A stretch of DNA of 64,000 nucleotides, taken from NCBI RefSeq assembly GCF_000384475.1, contig NZ_ARWB01000001.1, positions 3,289,039-3,353,038 of the forward strand, in the 5' to 3' direction. The stretch comes from Methylopila sp. M107. GTDB taxonomy: Bacteria; Pseudomonadota; Alphaproteobacteria; Rhizobiales; Methylopilaceae. The translations under genes and the position numbers were made by a program. Positions 1 to 8,535 of the stretch are shown piece by piece; position 1 is the stretch's first letter; each line of letters begins with the position of its first letter. The notes below the pieces were generated by a model. The model saw nothing but the letters and a program-made list of their open reading frames with translations. It was not told the origin of the DNA and made no database searches.

Positions 1-1
1 C

Positions 2-223
2 GCTCGCGGCATCACCGCCAACACGGTCGCTCCGGGTCCGATCGCAACGGATTTCGGAGGCGGCGCCGTTCGCGCCGCGGCGGACCATATCGGGAAGGTC
101 ACGGCGCTCGGCCGGGTCGGGTTGCCCGAGGACATCGGTCCCATGATCGCCTCGCTGCTGTCGGAGGACAACCGGTGGGTGAACGCGCAGCGCATCGAAG
201 TGACCGGCGGCATGAACATCTGA
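2..223 (+). CDS. SDR family oxidoreductase, C-terminal fragment (cut by window edge)
   Basis: Open frame from the left edge to TGA at 221-223, giving the last 73 residues of a short-chain dehydrogenase/reductase. The segment N-T-V-A-P-G-P-I-A-T-D is the conserved stretch after the catalytic YxxxK of classical SDRs. The tail ...VTGGMNI matches the usual D/TGG ending of FabG-like enzymes. The catalytic Tyr/Lys and the Rossmann GxxxGxG lie outside the window, so the substrate cannot be inferred. It ends 19 nt before the TetR-type regulator, on the same strand, so the two are probably co-transcribed. Confidence 0.85.
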   Translation, partial: ARGITANTVAPGPIATDFGGGAVRAAADHIGKVTALGRVGLPEDIGPMIASLLSEDNRWVNAQRIEVTGGMNI

Positions 224-242
224 GGACGCCGGACAGCCAGAG

Positions 243-2123
243 ATGCCCGTGACCGCCGCGCCCCAAGACCCGACCGATCCGATGCGCGCGTTCGAGGCCG
301 AGCGCCGCAGGCACCTCATCGAGGCGACGATCGAGACAATTTCGGAAGTCGGTTTCAAGGCGGCGTCGCTGGGCGAGATCGCGCGTCGGGCCGGCGTCTC
401 GCAAGGCCTGTTCGCGCACTATTTTGGCGACAAGGAAGGTCTGCTCGAGGCGACCGTACGTTTCATGGCGTCGCGTCTCGCAAGCGCGCTTGCGGCGCGC
501 TTGCGAGACGCGCGGACTCCGCTCGAACGCGTTCTCGCGGTGCCCGAGACCGCGCTCGCGCGCCAGGAGTTCCACCGTCGCACCAGCGCCGTCTGGCTGG
601 CCTTCTGGGGGCAGATCCTGCACTCGACCGCGATTCGCCGCGTGCAGTCGATCTACCAGAGGCGGATGCGTTCGAACCTTCGCCATGGTCTGCGCGAGCT
701 GATCGCGCCCGAGCGTCTCGACCATGCGGTCGCGTTCATCGCCGCGACCATCGACGGCGTCTGGCTGCAATCGCACGCGACGCCGGACGTGCGCGGCGAC
801 GGAAGCGAGGCGCGCGCCGCCGTCCGGGAGTTGATTAGGACGCTGATCTCGCGGGAGTCGGAACTTCGTAGGCTTGCAGGAGCCGAGCGCGGCGCCCCGG
901 CTTTGCGGCTCCGCTCCTGGGCGCCGGCGGATGACGGCGCGACGGACGCATGGCGCCAGATCGCGCGCGACGAACGTGCGGTCATCCTGCGGCGGGTCGC
1001 CGACCGTCTGCGCGACGAGCGCAGGATCGTCGCGCGGCTCGAAGCGCGCGACACGCTGAGGCCGATCTCCGACATCGAGCGTCATGATCTGCCGCTCGTG
1101 ATCCGACTGTTCGAACGGGCCGCCGAGGCTGCGGCCGCCCCCGTGATGGACCGCGTCGGCCTCGGCTCGGGAGAATTCGGCTTTCTCAGTCGCGAGCCGC
1201 TCAATCGTGTGGTGGTGCGCGCCCGCCGGACGGCGCCGCTGCTCGAAGCGGCGCGGACCGCAGCGCCGGCGCTCGCCGCTGGCGCGACGGCGCTCCTGTG
1301 TTCGTCCGCCCGAAAGGCGCGCGCGCTGCAACGTCTCGCCGAGACGCTGCGCGAGGCGGGGGCGCCGGAGTCCGCTCTGGGCGTCGCCTGCGGTGCGGAC
1401 GCTGAACGCATGATGCTCTCGGCGATCGGGCCGGATTGGTCGCAGGATTCGGCGAAGTCGGCGGTCGTCGTCTTGTATCACGACGACATCCGCACGGTCG
1501 CGAGCGCCTTGCTTCGAGGGCCGAGGCGCTGGGCGCGGGCGCGCTCACTCAGCGAAACGCTGATCTTCGCGGCCGAGCCCATCCGTCACGAGCTCGTGGA
1601 ATGTCTCCGCTCCGAGGCGGCCTCGCTCGCGCTTGGCGACCCCACCGAGTCCGAAACCGAAGTCGGTCCGATGATCGATCGGCCGCATCTGGAGCGGACG
1701 CTCGACTTGCTCCAGCAAGCAACGAGGGAGGGCGCGAAGTTACGGATCGGGGGACGGGCTCTCGAAACCGAAGGTCGTAGCCGCTCGGTTTTTCTCAGGC
1801 CGACGGTTCTCGCCAACTGCAACGAAAACATGGACCTCGCCCGCGCGTCGACCCATGCGCCGATCGTCATGGTGTGCGGCTATGAGGACGAGGCGGAACT
1901 CGTCTGTCGCCTCGGTCGCCTCGGTCGAGATCTGTCGCTTGGGGTCTATGGCCGAGACGCCGATCATGCGGGCCGCCTCGCCCGAGAAGCGCGCGTCGGC
2001 TTCGCTCGGATCAACGACGGCGACTCGCGCTTTTCAGCGCCGCGCGAAGACTGGTCGGAACCGTCGGCCGACCAGTTCGAGACCGTCCGCAGATTGATCG
2101 TTTGCGGCGCGCCGGGCGCCTGA
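243..2123 (+). CDS. BetI/TetR-type regulator fused to a degenerate aldehyde dehydrogenase-like domain
   Basis: A 626-aa protein in two parts. Residues about 15-210 are a TetR-family repressor: an N-terminal helix-turn-helix (GFKAASLGEIARRAGVSQG, then LFAHYFGDKEGLL) and a BetI-like ligand-binding domain. Residues about 235-600 align with the aldehyde dehydrogenase fold: the N-terminal helices (ILRRVADRLRDER), an REPLN segment in place of the usual REPxG, APALAAG, and the late GDPTESETEVGPMID and FLRPTV blocks. The key elements of an active enzyme are missing. The WNFP cofactor segment is replaced, the FTGS loop is deleted, no ELGG glutamate is present, and the GQxC catalytic-Cys segment reads RRWARARS. 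So the second half looks like a pseudoenzyme, perhaps an aldehyde or cofactor sensor (inference). It sits 19 nt after an SDR gene. ATG at 243 is preceded only by a weak ribosome-binding site. Confidence 0.8.
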   Translation: MPVTAAPQDPTDPMRAFEAERRRHLIEATIETISEVGFKAASLGEIARRAGVSQGLFAHYFGDKEGLLEATVRFMASRLASALAARLRDARTPLERVLAVPETALARQEFHRRTSAVWLAFWGQILHSTAIRRVQSIYQRRMRSNLRHGLRELIAPERLDHAVAFIAATIDGVWLQSHATPDVRGDGSEARAAVRELIRTLISRESELRRLAGAERGAPALRLRSWAPADDGATDAWRQIARDERAVILRRVADRLRDERRIVARLEARDTLRPISDIERHDLPLVIRLFERAAEAAAAPVMDRVGLGSGEFGFLSREPLNRVVVRARRTAPLLEAARTAAPALAAGATALLCSSARKARALQRLAETLREAGAPESALGVACGADAERMMLSAIGPDWSQDSAKSAVVVLYHDDIRTVASALLRGPRRWARARSLSETLIFAAEPIRHELVECLRSEAASLALGDPTESETEVGPMIDRPHLERTLDLLQQATREGAKLRIGGRALETEGRSRSVFLRPTVLANCNENMDLARASTHAPIVMVCGYEDEAELVCRLGRLGRDLSLGVYGRDADHAGRLAREARVGFARINDGDSRFSAPREDWSEPSADQFETVRRLIVCGAPGA

Positions 2124-2201
2124 GCCGACGAATTTCAGACGGCCCGTCATAGACCTGTCGCGGTTCCGTCGACGCCAAATCATCTTGAAGTCGTATGTCT
2201 G

Positions 2202-2237
2202 AAAGGAAGCGCGCCCCCGCCATAAGCCGGAGCGCGC
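2202..2237 (-). terminator. Putative terminator of the porin gene
   Basis: GC-rich inverted repeat (2209-2220 with 2226-2237, 5-nt loop, one wobble and one mismatch). Read on the minus strand it is followed by a short pyrimidine run (TTCCTTTC). It lies just beyond the stop codon of the minus-strand porin gene and could also serve the convergent fusion gene. Confidence 0.45.
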
Positions 2238-2250
2238 CACTTCGGCGTCG

Positions 2251-3090
2251 TTACTTCAGCTTGCTGAACGAGGTATCGAAGGAGAGCTTTCCGACCACGG
2301 TGCTGCCGCACCAGTTGCGCTTCAGGGTGTTGACCGCACACTCGCCTTTGCTGAGGTCGGTGTCCATGTAGCGGACGTCGAGCGTCATCGCCTTGTAGTT
2401 CACGCCGCCGCCGACGTTCCAGTAGAGGAAGTCGTGAGCGTCAAAACCATTGTCGGCTTTCTTGATCCACTGTTTGCCGATCTCGCCCGCAATATAAAAT
2501 GCAAGGTTCGGGAAGGCCGAGACCGGAATGTTCACCTTCGGCTGGACGCCTACATAGAACTCGTCAGCGCCGGTGTTAATGAAATCAGGGCTGTATGCAA
2601 AAGATCCCGTGATCGAGCCATATTCGCCAATCGCAAAAGTCGGAAACGCCTTGATCTCCCAGAAATCTGTTTCTTTCTGTCCAGGGAACGTTTTGGTTTC
2701 GTTGGGGTACCAGTAGTACAGGTAGCTGGCGTCCAGGCTGAACGCGCCCCAGCTATGGCGGATCCCTGCGTAGAAATCGACCTCGCCCGACGGATTCGTC
2801 ATGCCGAGCGTCGACGGAAACTTGACGTTCGATCCCCAGACGCCGGCGTAGAGCCAGTCGAAGGCTTGAAGTTCGACATAGCCTTGAACTGCGGGTCGCC
2901 GATTGGTCTGCGTAACGCCGTGAATGCGGTAGTCCGTGACTCCTGCGACGCCGAAGCCGACGTCGAACAAGCTTGGAACGGCGACGGCGGGCGCCGGCTC
3001 CACGACAGCGAGGTCGGCGGCGGAAGCCGTGGTCGCAGCCGACGCCAGAACCCCAGCCGCAACCGAAAATGCAACCCCAATTCGTTTCAT
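2251..3090 (-). CDS. TorF-family putative porin (outer-membrane beta-barrel)
   Basis: 279 aa. The chosen ATG at 3090 starts MKRIGVAFSVAAGVLASAATTASA, a clear Sec signal peptide. The longer frame upstream adds 52 residues that look non-coding. The mature part has alternating aromatic/hydrophobic strands (YLYYWYPNET, GSFAYSPDF, NVGGGVNYKAMTLDVRY) and ends in a lysine after FSKL. The FGVAGVTDYRIHGVTQT opening is typical of the TIGR02001/TorF family of uncharacterised porins. Expected location is the outer membrane; substrate unknown. It is transcribed alone, with a terminator-like hairpin downstream and an AT-rich upstream region that probably carries its promoter. Two cysteines near the C terminus (ECAV and WCGS) could form a disulfide. 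Confidence 0.8.
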   Translation of the reverse strand: MKRIGVAFSVAAGVLASAATTASAADLAVVEPAPAVAVPSLFDVGFGVAGVTDYRIHGVTQTNRRPAVQGYVELQAFDWLYAGVWGSNVKFPSTLGMTNPSGEVDFYAGIRHSWGAFSLDASYLYYWYPNETKTFPGQKETDFWEIKAFPTFAIGEYGSITGSFAYSPDFINTGADEFYVGVQPKVNIPVSAFPNLAFYIAGEIGKQWIKKADNGFDAHDFLYWNVGGGVNYKAMTLDVRYMDTDLSKGECAVNTLKRNWCGSTVVGKLSFDTSFSKLK

Positions 3091-3689
3091 TATCTCAATC
3101 CCCGAGTGAAGACGCAGTCTAATCTGCCGCCGATAAGAATGCGGTGGCGGCCGGGGCGAGCAATTTCGAGATGTATGTCGAAAATCGCCCTCTGAGTACT
3201 GATGGTTTTTTGCAACAATATTGTCGAGAGTACTCTCTCGATCCAATACTCGATCCCGACAATGGTGGCGTTACTCAAGCGAGCTAATTAAGTAGTAATT
3301 TTACAAATTCGAACAATGAGACTCGAAAAACAAATATTAATGATGCAAATAATAGTTCAAATATAGTTCTTATGATCAATAATACGCCACGAAATATTTC
3401 GTGAAATCATCAAAAAGAATATTTATATGTAGTGATTCGCGGCCCTCATTTGAAAAAATCGTGAAATGTGGTCCGGTGACGTAGGCGATTGGCGCCTTAG
3501 CCTAATTGATGGCCATTTGATGGGCGATAGATGAAAGCTTCAACAAAGCGGCGTCTATACATCCTTTGCGCGTGCGGAGCGTCGAGTTAAACGTGGAAAT
3601 GTCGATCCGGCGCGCGATCGCTGTATACGCGTAAGCGTTCGTCGGAGGAGGCGCTCTACCGATAGACAGCGGACGATTCGGTCGGGTCC
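3091..3689. other. AT-rich intergenic region between the porin gene and IS630 copy 1
   Basis: No convincing gene. Positions about 3261-3440 are strikingly AT-rich compared with the rest of the window and hold the promoter side of the minus-strand porin gene. A 16-bp palindrome is at 3388-3403. From about 3440 to the IS end the composition returns towards normal and no coding frame stands out; a frame on the minus strand here is only an extension across the IS. Confidence 0.5.
3388..3403. promoter_or_regulatory. Perfect 16-bp palindrome, candidate operator
   Basis: CACGAAATATTTCGTG is perfectly self-complementary and lies in the AT-rich block about 300 bp upstream of the porin start. Its symmetry and AT-rich centre fit a dimeric regulator site. 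No specific regulator can be assigned. Confidence 0.35.
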
Positions 3690-3782
3690 TAGAGCGTGAT
3701 CGTCGTGTTTTGAATCGGGAAGGGATTCACTTTCTGGCGGATTTCTGATTCCGATTGAGTGTCGGGATTGGAGGATGGCGGA

Positions 3783-4205
3783 ATGGTTCGCGCCTATTCG
3801 CTTGATCTTCGGGAGCGCGCGGTGGCGCGGGTTGCGGCTGGCGAGAGCGTTCGTTCTGTCGCGGCGACGTTTCAGGTGAGCGTGTCGAGCGTCGTGAAAT
3901 GGTCGCAGCGCCACCGGGCGACGGGGAGCGCCGCGGCCAAACCGATGGGCTCGCGTCGTCCGTTGCGGCTCGCAGGCGAGCGGGACTGGATGCTGGCGCG
4001 GCTTGCGGCCGAGCCGCATGTCAGCTTGCGGCGGCTGCAGCGAGAGCTCGCCGAACGCGGCGTCGTTGCGAGTTATGGCGCGGTCTGGAGCCTGGTCCGC
4101 TCTGAGAAGCTGAGCTTCAAAAAAAACCGTTCTGGCGAGCGAACGGGACAGGCCGGACGTCGTGCGCCGCCGACGAAGGTGGCGAAGCCTTCAGAGGCGC
4201 GTTGA
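3783..4205 (+). CDS. IS630-family transposase, orfA (DNA-binding half), copy 1
   Basis: 140 aa from ATG 3783, chosen because GGAGG at 3770-3774 sits 8 nt upstream. [14 protein letters not shown] and the following [22 protein letters not shown] are the N-terminal helix-turn-helix of IS630 transposases. A second HTH-like region with [15 protein letters not shown] follows. The frame passes through a run of eight A residues (4119-4126) and then continues about 26 codons beyond it, ending at 4205. The catalytic half is in the +1 frame (orfB), so an active transposase needs a shift on the A8 run, by ribosomal frameshifting or transcriptional slippage. Confidence 0.9.
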   Translation: MVRAYSLDLRERAVARVAAGESVRSVAATFQVSVSSVVKWSQRHRATGSAAAKPMGSRRPLRLAGERDWMLARLAAEPHVSLRRLQRELAERGVVASYGAVWSLVRSEKLSFKKNRSGERTGQAGRRAPPTKVAKPSEAR

Positions 4206-4725
4206 CGCCTCCCGTCTCGTCTTCCTCGACGAGACCTGGGCCAAGACCAACATGGCGCCGCTGCGCGGCTGGAGCCCGCGTGGCCAGCGGCTGAACGCCA
4301 AGGTTCCGCACGCGCACTGGAAGACAATGACGTTCCTCGCCGCGCTGCGCTCGGACAGGATCGATGCGCCCTGCGTGTTCGACGGTCCGATCAACGGCGT
4401 CCGCTTCCTCGCCTACGTGACCGAGGTTCTGATCCCGACGCTGAAGCCCGGCGACGTCGTCGTGCTCGACAACCTCGGCAGCCACAAAGGAAAGGCCGTC
4501 CGAGAGGCCATCCGAAACGCTGGAGCCCGGCTCGCCTTCCTGCCGCCCTACAGCCCCGACCTCAACCCGATCGAGCAGGTCTTCGCCAAGCTCAAGCACA
4601 TGCTGCGCAGAGCTCAGGAACGAACGGTCGAAACCACCTGGCGGCGCATCCCGACACTCCTCAACGACTTCTCCGCCGAAGAATGCCGAAACTACATCGT
4701 CAACGCTGGATACGCGTCAATATGA
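4162..4725 (+). CDS. IS630-family transposase, orfB (DDE catalytic half), copy 1
   Basis: As an independent frame it opens at GTG 4162 (187 aa), but the same frame is open back to the A8 slippage run at 4119-4126. There it would give [20 protein letters not shown], the normal internal junction of IS630 transposases. The catalytic triad is visible: LVFLDETW (first D), [10 protein letters not shown] (second D) and [12 protein letters not shown] (E). The frame is therefore most likely translated as an orfA-orfB fusion and not from its own start. It ends 13 bp before the right inverted-repeat end. Confidence 0.9.
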   Translation: MRRRRRWRSLQRRVDASRLVFLDETWAKTNMAPLRGWSPRGQRLNAKVPHAHWKTMTFLAALRSDRIDAPCVFDGPINGVRFLAYVTEVLIPTLKPGDVVVLDNLGSHKGKAVREAIRNAGARLAFLPPYSPDLNPIEQVFAKLKHMLRRAQERTVETTWRRIPTLLNDFSAEECRNYIVNAGYASI

Positions 4726-4805
4726 GATGATCACGCTCTAGCCCGGTCGTCACGAAGCGCGGCCGAGCGCTGCGGCCATTGTAAGCGCGTGCTGGCCGGC
4801 AGGCG

Positions 4806-6275
4806 CTAGCCGTGCGCGGGCCATCCGTTCGCCAGGCCGCCGAGGCAGACATATTTCAGCTCGGTGAACTCGATGATGCCGTGGCTCGAGCCTTCGCGAG
4901 AATTCCCGCTCTGCTTGATCCCGCCAAAGGGCGCGAGTTCGGTGGAGATCAGGCCGGTGTTGACCCCGACCATGCCGAATTCGAGCCGCTCCATCACCCG
5001 GATGATCCGGGCGTAATCCCGAGCGTAGAAATAGGCGGCAAGCCCGGTTTCAGGGCCGTTTGCGGCTTCGACGGCCTCGTCTTCCGTTTCGAATCGGTAG
5101 ATCGCCGCGAGCGGCCCGAACGTTTCCTCACGCGCAAGTCGCATCAATGCCGTCGCCCCGGTCACAATCGTCGGCTCGTAGAACAGCTCGCCGAGCGGGC
5201 TGCGGCGTCCGCCCAGAACGATCTGCGCGCCGCGTGCGAGCGCGTCGGCCAGATGCTCCTCGACCTTCGCGACCGCCCTTCGCGTGATCAAGGGTCCCTG
5301 GGTCACGCCGGCCGAAAATCCGTCCCCGAGCCTCAGTTCGCCGACGGGCGCTTTCAGCTTTTCGACGAAGGCGTCGTGGACGGAAGTATCGACGAGAAAT
5401 CGATTAGTGCAGACGCACGTTTGGCCCATGTTCCTGAACTTTGAGACCATCGCGCCCTCGACCGCGGCGTCGAGATCCGCGTCGTCGAACACGATGAAGG
5501 GCGCGTTGCCGCCAAGTTCCAACGCGACCTTCTTCACCGTGCCCGCCGACTGGCGCATGAGAATCTTGCCGACATCGGTCGAACCGGTGAAGCCGACGAG
5601 GCGAACCTTCTCGTGAGAGGTCAGCACGCCCCCGATCTCGATCGGATCGCCGGTGATGACGTTCACCGCGCCGGCCGGAAAGCCGGCGCGCCGAGCGAGC
5701 TCGGCGAGCGCGAGCGCCGTCAGCGGGGTTTCGGGCGCGGGCTTCACGACGACTGTGCATCCGGCGGCGAGCGCCGGCGCGATCTTGCGGGTGATCATCG
5801 CGGCCGGGAAATTCCAGGGCGTGATCGCCGCCACGACGCCGATCGGCTGGCGCAACACCATGATGCGCGCGTCGGCGCGGTGCGAGGGCAGGAGTTCGCC
5901 CGCGACTCGCTTCGCTTCTTCCGCGTAGAACTCGACATAGGAGGCGGCGTAGGCGATCTCGCCGAGCGCCTCGAGCAGGGGCTTGCCCTGTTCCGAGGTC
6001 AGGATCGTGGCGAGGTCGATCCTGTTCTCCAGGATCAGATCGCGCCAGGCGCGCAGGACGTCCGAGCGCTCCTGCGCGGTCTTCCCCGCCCAGCCCGGAA
6101 AGGCGGCGCTTGCGGCGTCCACCGCCGCGGTCGCGGCTTCCGCTCCGAGATGTGGGACCCGGCCGATCACCGTTCCGTCGGCCGGGTTCACGACCTCGAA
6201 GCTTGGTTCGCCGACGAACCGGCCGTCGAGGAAGGCTTGCTGCCTGAACAGGGACGGATCCGCGAGAACGCGCAC
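4806..6275 (-). CDS. gabD: NAD(P)-dependent aldehyde dehydrogenase, succinate-semialdehyde dehydrogenase type
   Basis: 489 aa, normal length for GabD. It would oxidise succinate semialdehyde (or a close aldehyde) to the acid in the cytoplasm, feeding the TCA cycle. Visible signatures are TPWNFPAAMITRKIAPALAAG (cofactor segment), VGFTGSTDVGK, LELGGNAPFIVFDDADLD (general-base Glu) and GQTCVCTNRFLV with the nucleophilic Cys. The family match is strong; the exact substrate is inferred. It lies about 280 bp downstream of the copper amine oxidase gene on the same strand, so it may take on the aldehydes made by that enzyme. IS630 copy 1 ends 68 bp past the stop codon. Confidence 0.88.
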   Translation of the reverse strand: MRVLADPSLFRQQAFLDGRFVGEPSFEVVNPADGTVIGRVPHLGAEAATAAVDAASAAFPGWAGKTAQERSDVLRAWRDLILENRIDLATILTSEQGKPLLEALGEIAYAASYVEFYAEEAKRVAGELLPSHRADARIMVLRQPIGVVAAITPWNFPAAMITRKIAPALAAGCTVVVKPAPETPLTALALAELARRAGFPAGAVNVITGDPIEIGGVLTSHEKVRLVGFTGSTDVGKILMRQSAGTVKKVALELGGNAPFIVFDDADLDAAVEGAMVSKFRNMGQTCVCTNRFLVDTSVHDAFVEKLKAPVGELRLGDGFSAGVTQGPLITRRAVAKVEEHLADALARGAQIVLGGRRSPLGELFYEPTIVTGATALMRLAREETFGPLAAIYRFETEDEAVEAANGPETGLAAYFYARDYARIIRVMERLEFGMVGVNTGLISTELAPFGGIKQSGNSREGSSHGIIEFTELKYVCLGGLANGWPAHG

Positions 6276-6508
6276 GTTGCTGCCTCGGCGGCGATCGCAC
6301 GGCAGTCGCGGCTGGCCGCGACCCGACGTTGGATCGACGCTTATGGTCTTGGAGGCTGCGCCGCTGTCCGGACAGTGACCGCCGTCAGATCCGTCTGAGG
6401 CCAGTAACGATCACGACGAAACGGCCGACGCTCCAAAACATGGTGGGTGACCTGACGACAAGCTCACCATTTCAGCAGGAGCGCGACCATACCCCGCCAG
6501 AGGGACAA

Positions 6509-6533
6509 CGGCGCCTGGTCGCCCCTGGCGCCG
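6509..6533 (-). terminator. GC-rich hairpin downstream of the amine oxidase gene
   Basis: CGGCGCC and GGCGCCG form a 7-bp stem, extended by two further pairs after a mismatch, located 22 nt beyond the amine oxidase stop codon. There is no T-run, so termination activity is uncertain. Confidence 0.3.
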
Positions 6534-6555
6534 CACTGCGGTCGAAAGCGCGGTT

Positions 6556-8520
6556 TCATGAGCCGCCGCAGCATCCGCTGGCCGCGCGGGCGTCGACGCT
6601 CTTCGCGTTCGCGCCCGCCGGCAGATCCATCGCGATGTTCGCGCGGAAGAAGCCGCTCGGCTTCAGCATGAAGCCCGCATATTCGACCGGCATGATCGGA
6701 AAGTCCTCAGGCTTGCACACGTGAGTGTGTCCGAAAGAGTGCCAGACGACGAGATCGGCGTTCTCGATCGGCCGGTTCTGCGCGACGTAAGCCGGCAGGC
6801 CGTCGCCGCCGGCGTGCACGTTCGGATAGTCGCCGCTCGCGTATTTCTCCGCCTTGTCGAACGGCGTGACCCAGATGTGGCGCGTCGCGAAGCCGCCCCG
6901 GGCGCGGACCGTCGAGCCCTCCTGAGCGAGCATCACGGGGCTCGGCGTCGCGACGATCTTGTAGCCTGTCGGCTTTCCGACGGTGTTGGCCACGTTGGGA
7001 TTGACGATCTTCCAGTAACGCCCGGTCGCGCCGTCTGCGAGGCCGTTCGACTGGTTTTCGGTCGCGAGCGTGGTGGAGCGCAGATCGAACCTGTTGCCGT
7101 AGGGGTTGTCGGGGCCCATCGGCCGCGGTGCGAACTCGTGCTCGCTGAGACTGTTGCCGCCCCCGTCAATGTCCATGTGCATGCGCACGTTGAAGAAGTG
7201 CTGGTGGGTCGGTCCGCCGAGATTGTCGTCGACCATCCCGCCATAGGGGTAGTCCGCGCCGTCCCCGACCGCGGCCGTCTGGATGATGCCGGTGAGCTTC
7301 GCCTCGAGCTGGATCGTGCCGTCCTGGTAGAGATACCAGTAGAAGCCGTAGTCGTAGTTTCCGACGGTCGCGAAGAACGAGATGACGAGCCGCCTGGAGC
7401 GCCGCGTCTCCGACATTCCGGTGCGGATTTCGTTATGCTTCCAGAGGATGCCGTAATCCTCCTCGTGCATGCAGACGGCGTTCTTCATCACGGTGGTCCG
7501 GCCGCGGTCGTCGGCGATCGGGATGTCGAAATAGCGGATGTGCCCGAGGCAGTCGCAGCCGACCTCGAGCGCATTGGCGAGCCGCCCGAGCCCGTATTCG
7601 CCGGCGTCGAAGGCGCTCTTCCAAAAGTGGTTGGCCGTCGGGTCGGCGTACGGCACCACCATCTCGGTGACGCTCGCGCGGAAGATCACCGGACGGACGC
7701 GATCGCCGTCCCGGATCGACAGCTCGTGCAGAACGAGGCCCTCGCGCGGCGTGAAGCCGACGCGGAACGCCCAATTCTGCCATTCGACCTTCCAGCCGTC
7801 GACCGTGAAGCTCGGTCCTTCGCTCTGCACAAGATCGAGCGGCTTTAAGTCTTTTCGGGGCTCGAAGGCCTCGCGGCCGTAATTGCGCTTCTTGCGGGGG
7901 ATGGGCGGAGCGTCCTCGTCGTCGAACAGGTCGACGACGCGCCTTTCGATGAGGTCGACCACCGCGACCAGCCCTTCGATCGGATGGGCGTAGGCGTTGT
8001 CCCGCAGGTCCTCCCGCCAGTAGCTGACGGCGCGGAGAATGCGCCGTCCGCGCTCGAATTCGAGATCGAAGAAGCCGGACGAAAACGAATCGACTTGAAT
8101 GAGCTCGAGTTCCGCCTCCGTGACGCCTCGGCGCATGACGGCGGCCCGCCAGCCCGGATCGGCCTTCGCGATCGTCTCGCAAAGGAACAGCTCCTCGATC
8201 GTCATCGGCGGCTGGCCGTAGGGCGCCGCGCGGTTCGGCAGCGGCTTGGAAAAAACGACCTCGCCGCGCGCGACGTCGACGATCGTCTCTTCGGCGTCGC
8301 CCGAGAGGTTGTCGAGATGCAGCACGAAGGCGAGCCGCGGCAAGGGCTCGCCGGCGCGCCAGGCGGAGAGCTCGGCCTTGTCCGGTTCCTCGAGACGCAC
8401 GATCGGAAACCGCGCGGTCTCGCCGAGCGACCGGGCCTTCGATACGAGCGCGACGGCGTCGGCGATTTCCTGCGCGCTCAGCGGGTCGAGCGGGTATGCG
8501 TGGGTCACGTTTGCATCCAT
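6556..8520 (-). CDS. tynA: Copper-containing primary-amine oxidase (TPQ cofactor)
   Basis: 654 aa, a normal length for a bacterial copper amine oxidase without the extra N-terminal D1 domain of the E. coli enzyme. It oxidises primary amines to aldehydes with release of ammonia and H2O2. The TPQ precursor Tyr is in VGNYDYGFYW (about residue 388); the copper ligands are in GPTHQHFFN (about 438-440) and in GHTHVCKPEDFP (about 597). The catalytic-base Asp lies in the ADPTANHFWKSAFDAGEYG region. No signal peptide is seen, so it is probably cytoplasmic, as in Arthrobacter-type enzymes. The C terminus (SGCCGGS) has a Cys pair that could bind metal. A small Cys/His protein is encoded 15 bp upstream, and a divergent AraC regulator lies beyond it. 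Confidence 0.92.
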   Translation of the reverse strand: MDANVTHAYPLDPLSAQEIADAVALVSKARSLGETARFPIVRLEEPDKAELSAWRAGEPLPRLAFVLHLDNLSGDAEETIVDVARGEVVFSKPLPNRAAPYGQPPMTIEELFLCETIAKADPGWRAAVMRRGVTEAELELIQVDSFSSGFFDLEFERGRRILRAVSYWREDLRDNAYAHPIEGLVAVVDLIERRVVDLFDDEDAPPIPRKKRNYGREAFEPRKDLKPLDLVQSEGPSFTVDGWKVEWQNWAFRVGFTPREGLVLHELSIRDGDRVRPVIFRASVTEMVVPYADPTANHFWKSAFDAGEYGLGRLANALEVGCDCLGHIRYFDIPIADDRGRTTVMKNAVCMHEEDYGILWKHNEIRTGMSETRRSRRLVISFFATVGNYDYGFYWYLYQDGTIQLEAKLTGIIQTAAVGDGADYPYGGMVDDNLGGPTHQHFFNVRMHMDIDGGGNSLSEHEFAPRPMGPDNPYGNRFDLRSTTLATENQSNGLADGATGRYWKIVNPNVANTVGKPTGYKIVATPSPVMLAQEGSTVRARGGFATRHIWVTPFDKAEKYASGDYPNVHAGGDGLPAYVAQNRPIENADLVVWHSFGHTHVCKPEDFPIMPVEYAGFMLKPSGFFRANIAMDLPAGANAKSVDARAASGCCGGS

Positions 8521-8535
8521 GGCGGCGCCTCCCGA

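Larger units (their letters stand above)
3690..4740 (+). mobile_element. IS630-family insertion sequence, copy 1
   Basis: The element proper is 3692-4738 (1047 bp), flanked by the TA duplication typical of IS630 (3690-3691 and 4739-4740) within a CTAG-like target (CC-TA ... TA-GC). Terminal inverted repeats begin GAGCGTGATC and stay partly matched for about 20 bp. It carries two overlapping frames, orfA and orfB, that together encode a DDE transposase. A second copy of exactly the same length lies at 39573-40619 in the opposite orientation, and the predicted proteins of the two copies are identical, so both are recent and probably active or recently active. Confidence 0.95.

Noticed and set aside
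3555-4019. Open frame on the minus strand crossing the left end of IS630 copy 1
   Set aside because: It is the antisense of the transposase plus non-coding flank; the same frame appears in copy 2 with a different extension, so it has no own selection.
5404-6300. 298-aa Arg-rich antisense or off-frame ORF inside gabD, and many similar long ORFs in all frames
   Set aside because: High GC leaves stop codons rare in all six frames. These translations are Arg/Ala/Pro-rich, lack motifs and lie wholly over recognised genes.
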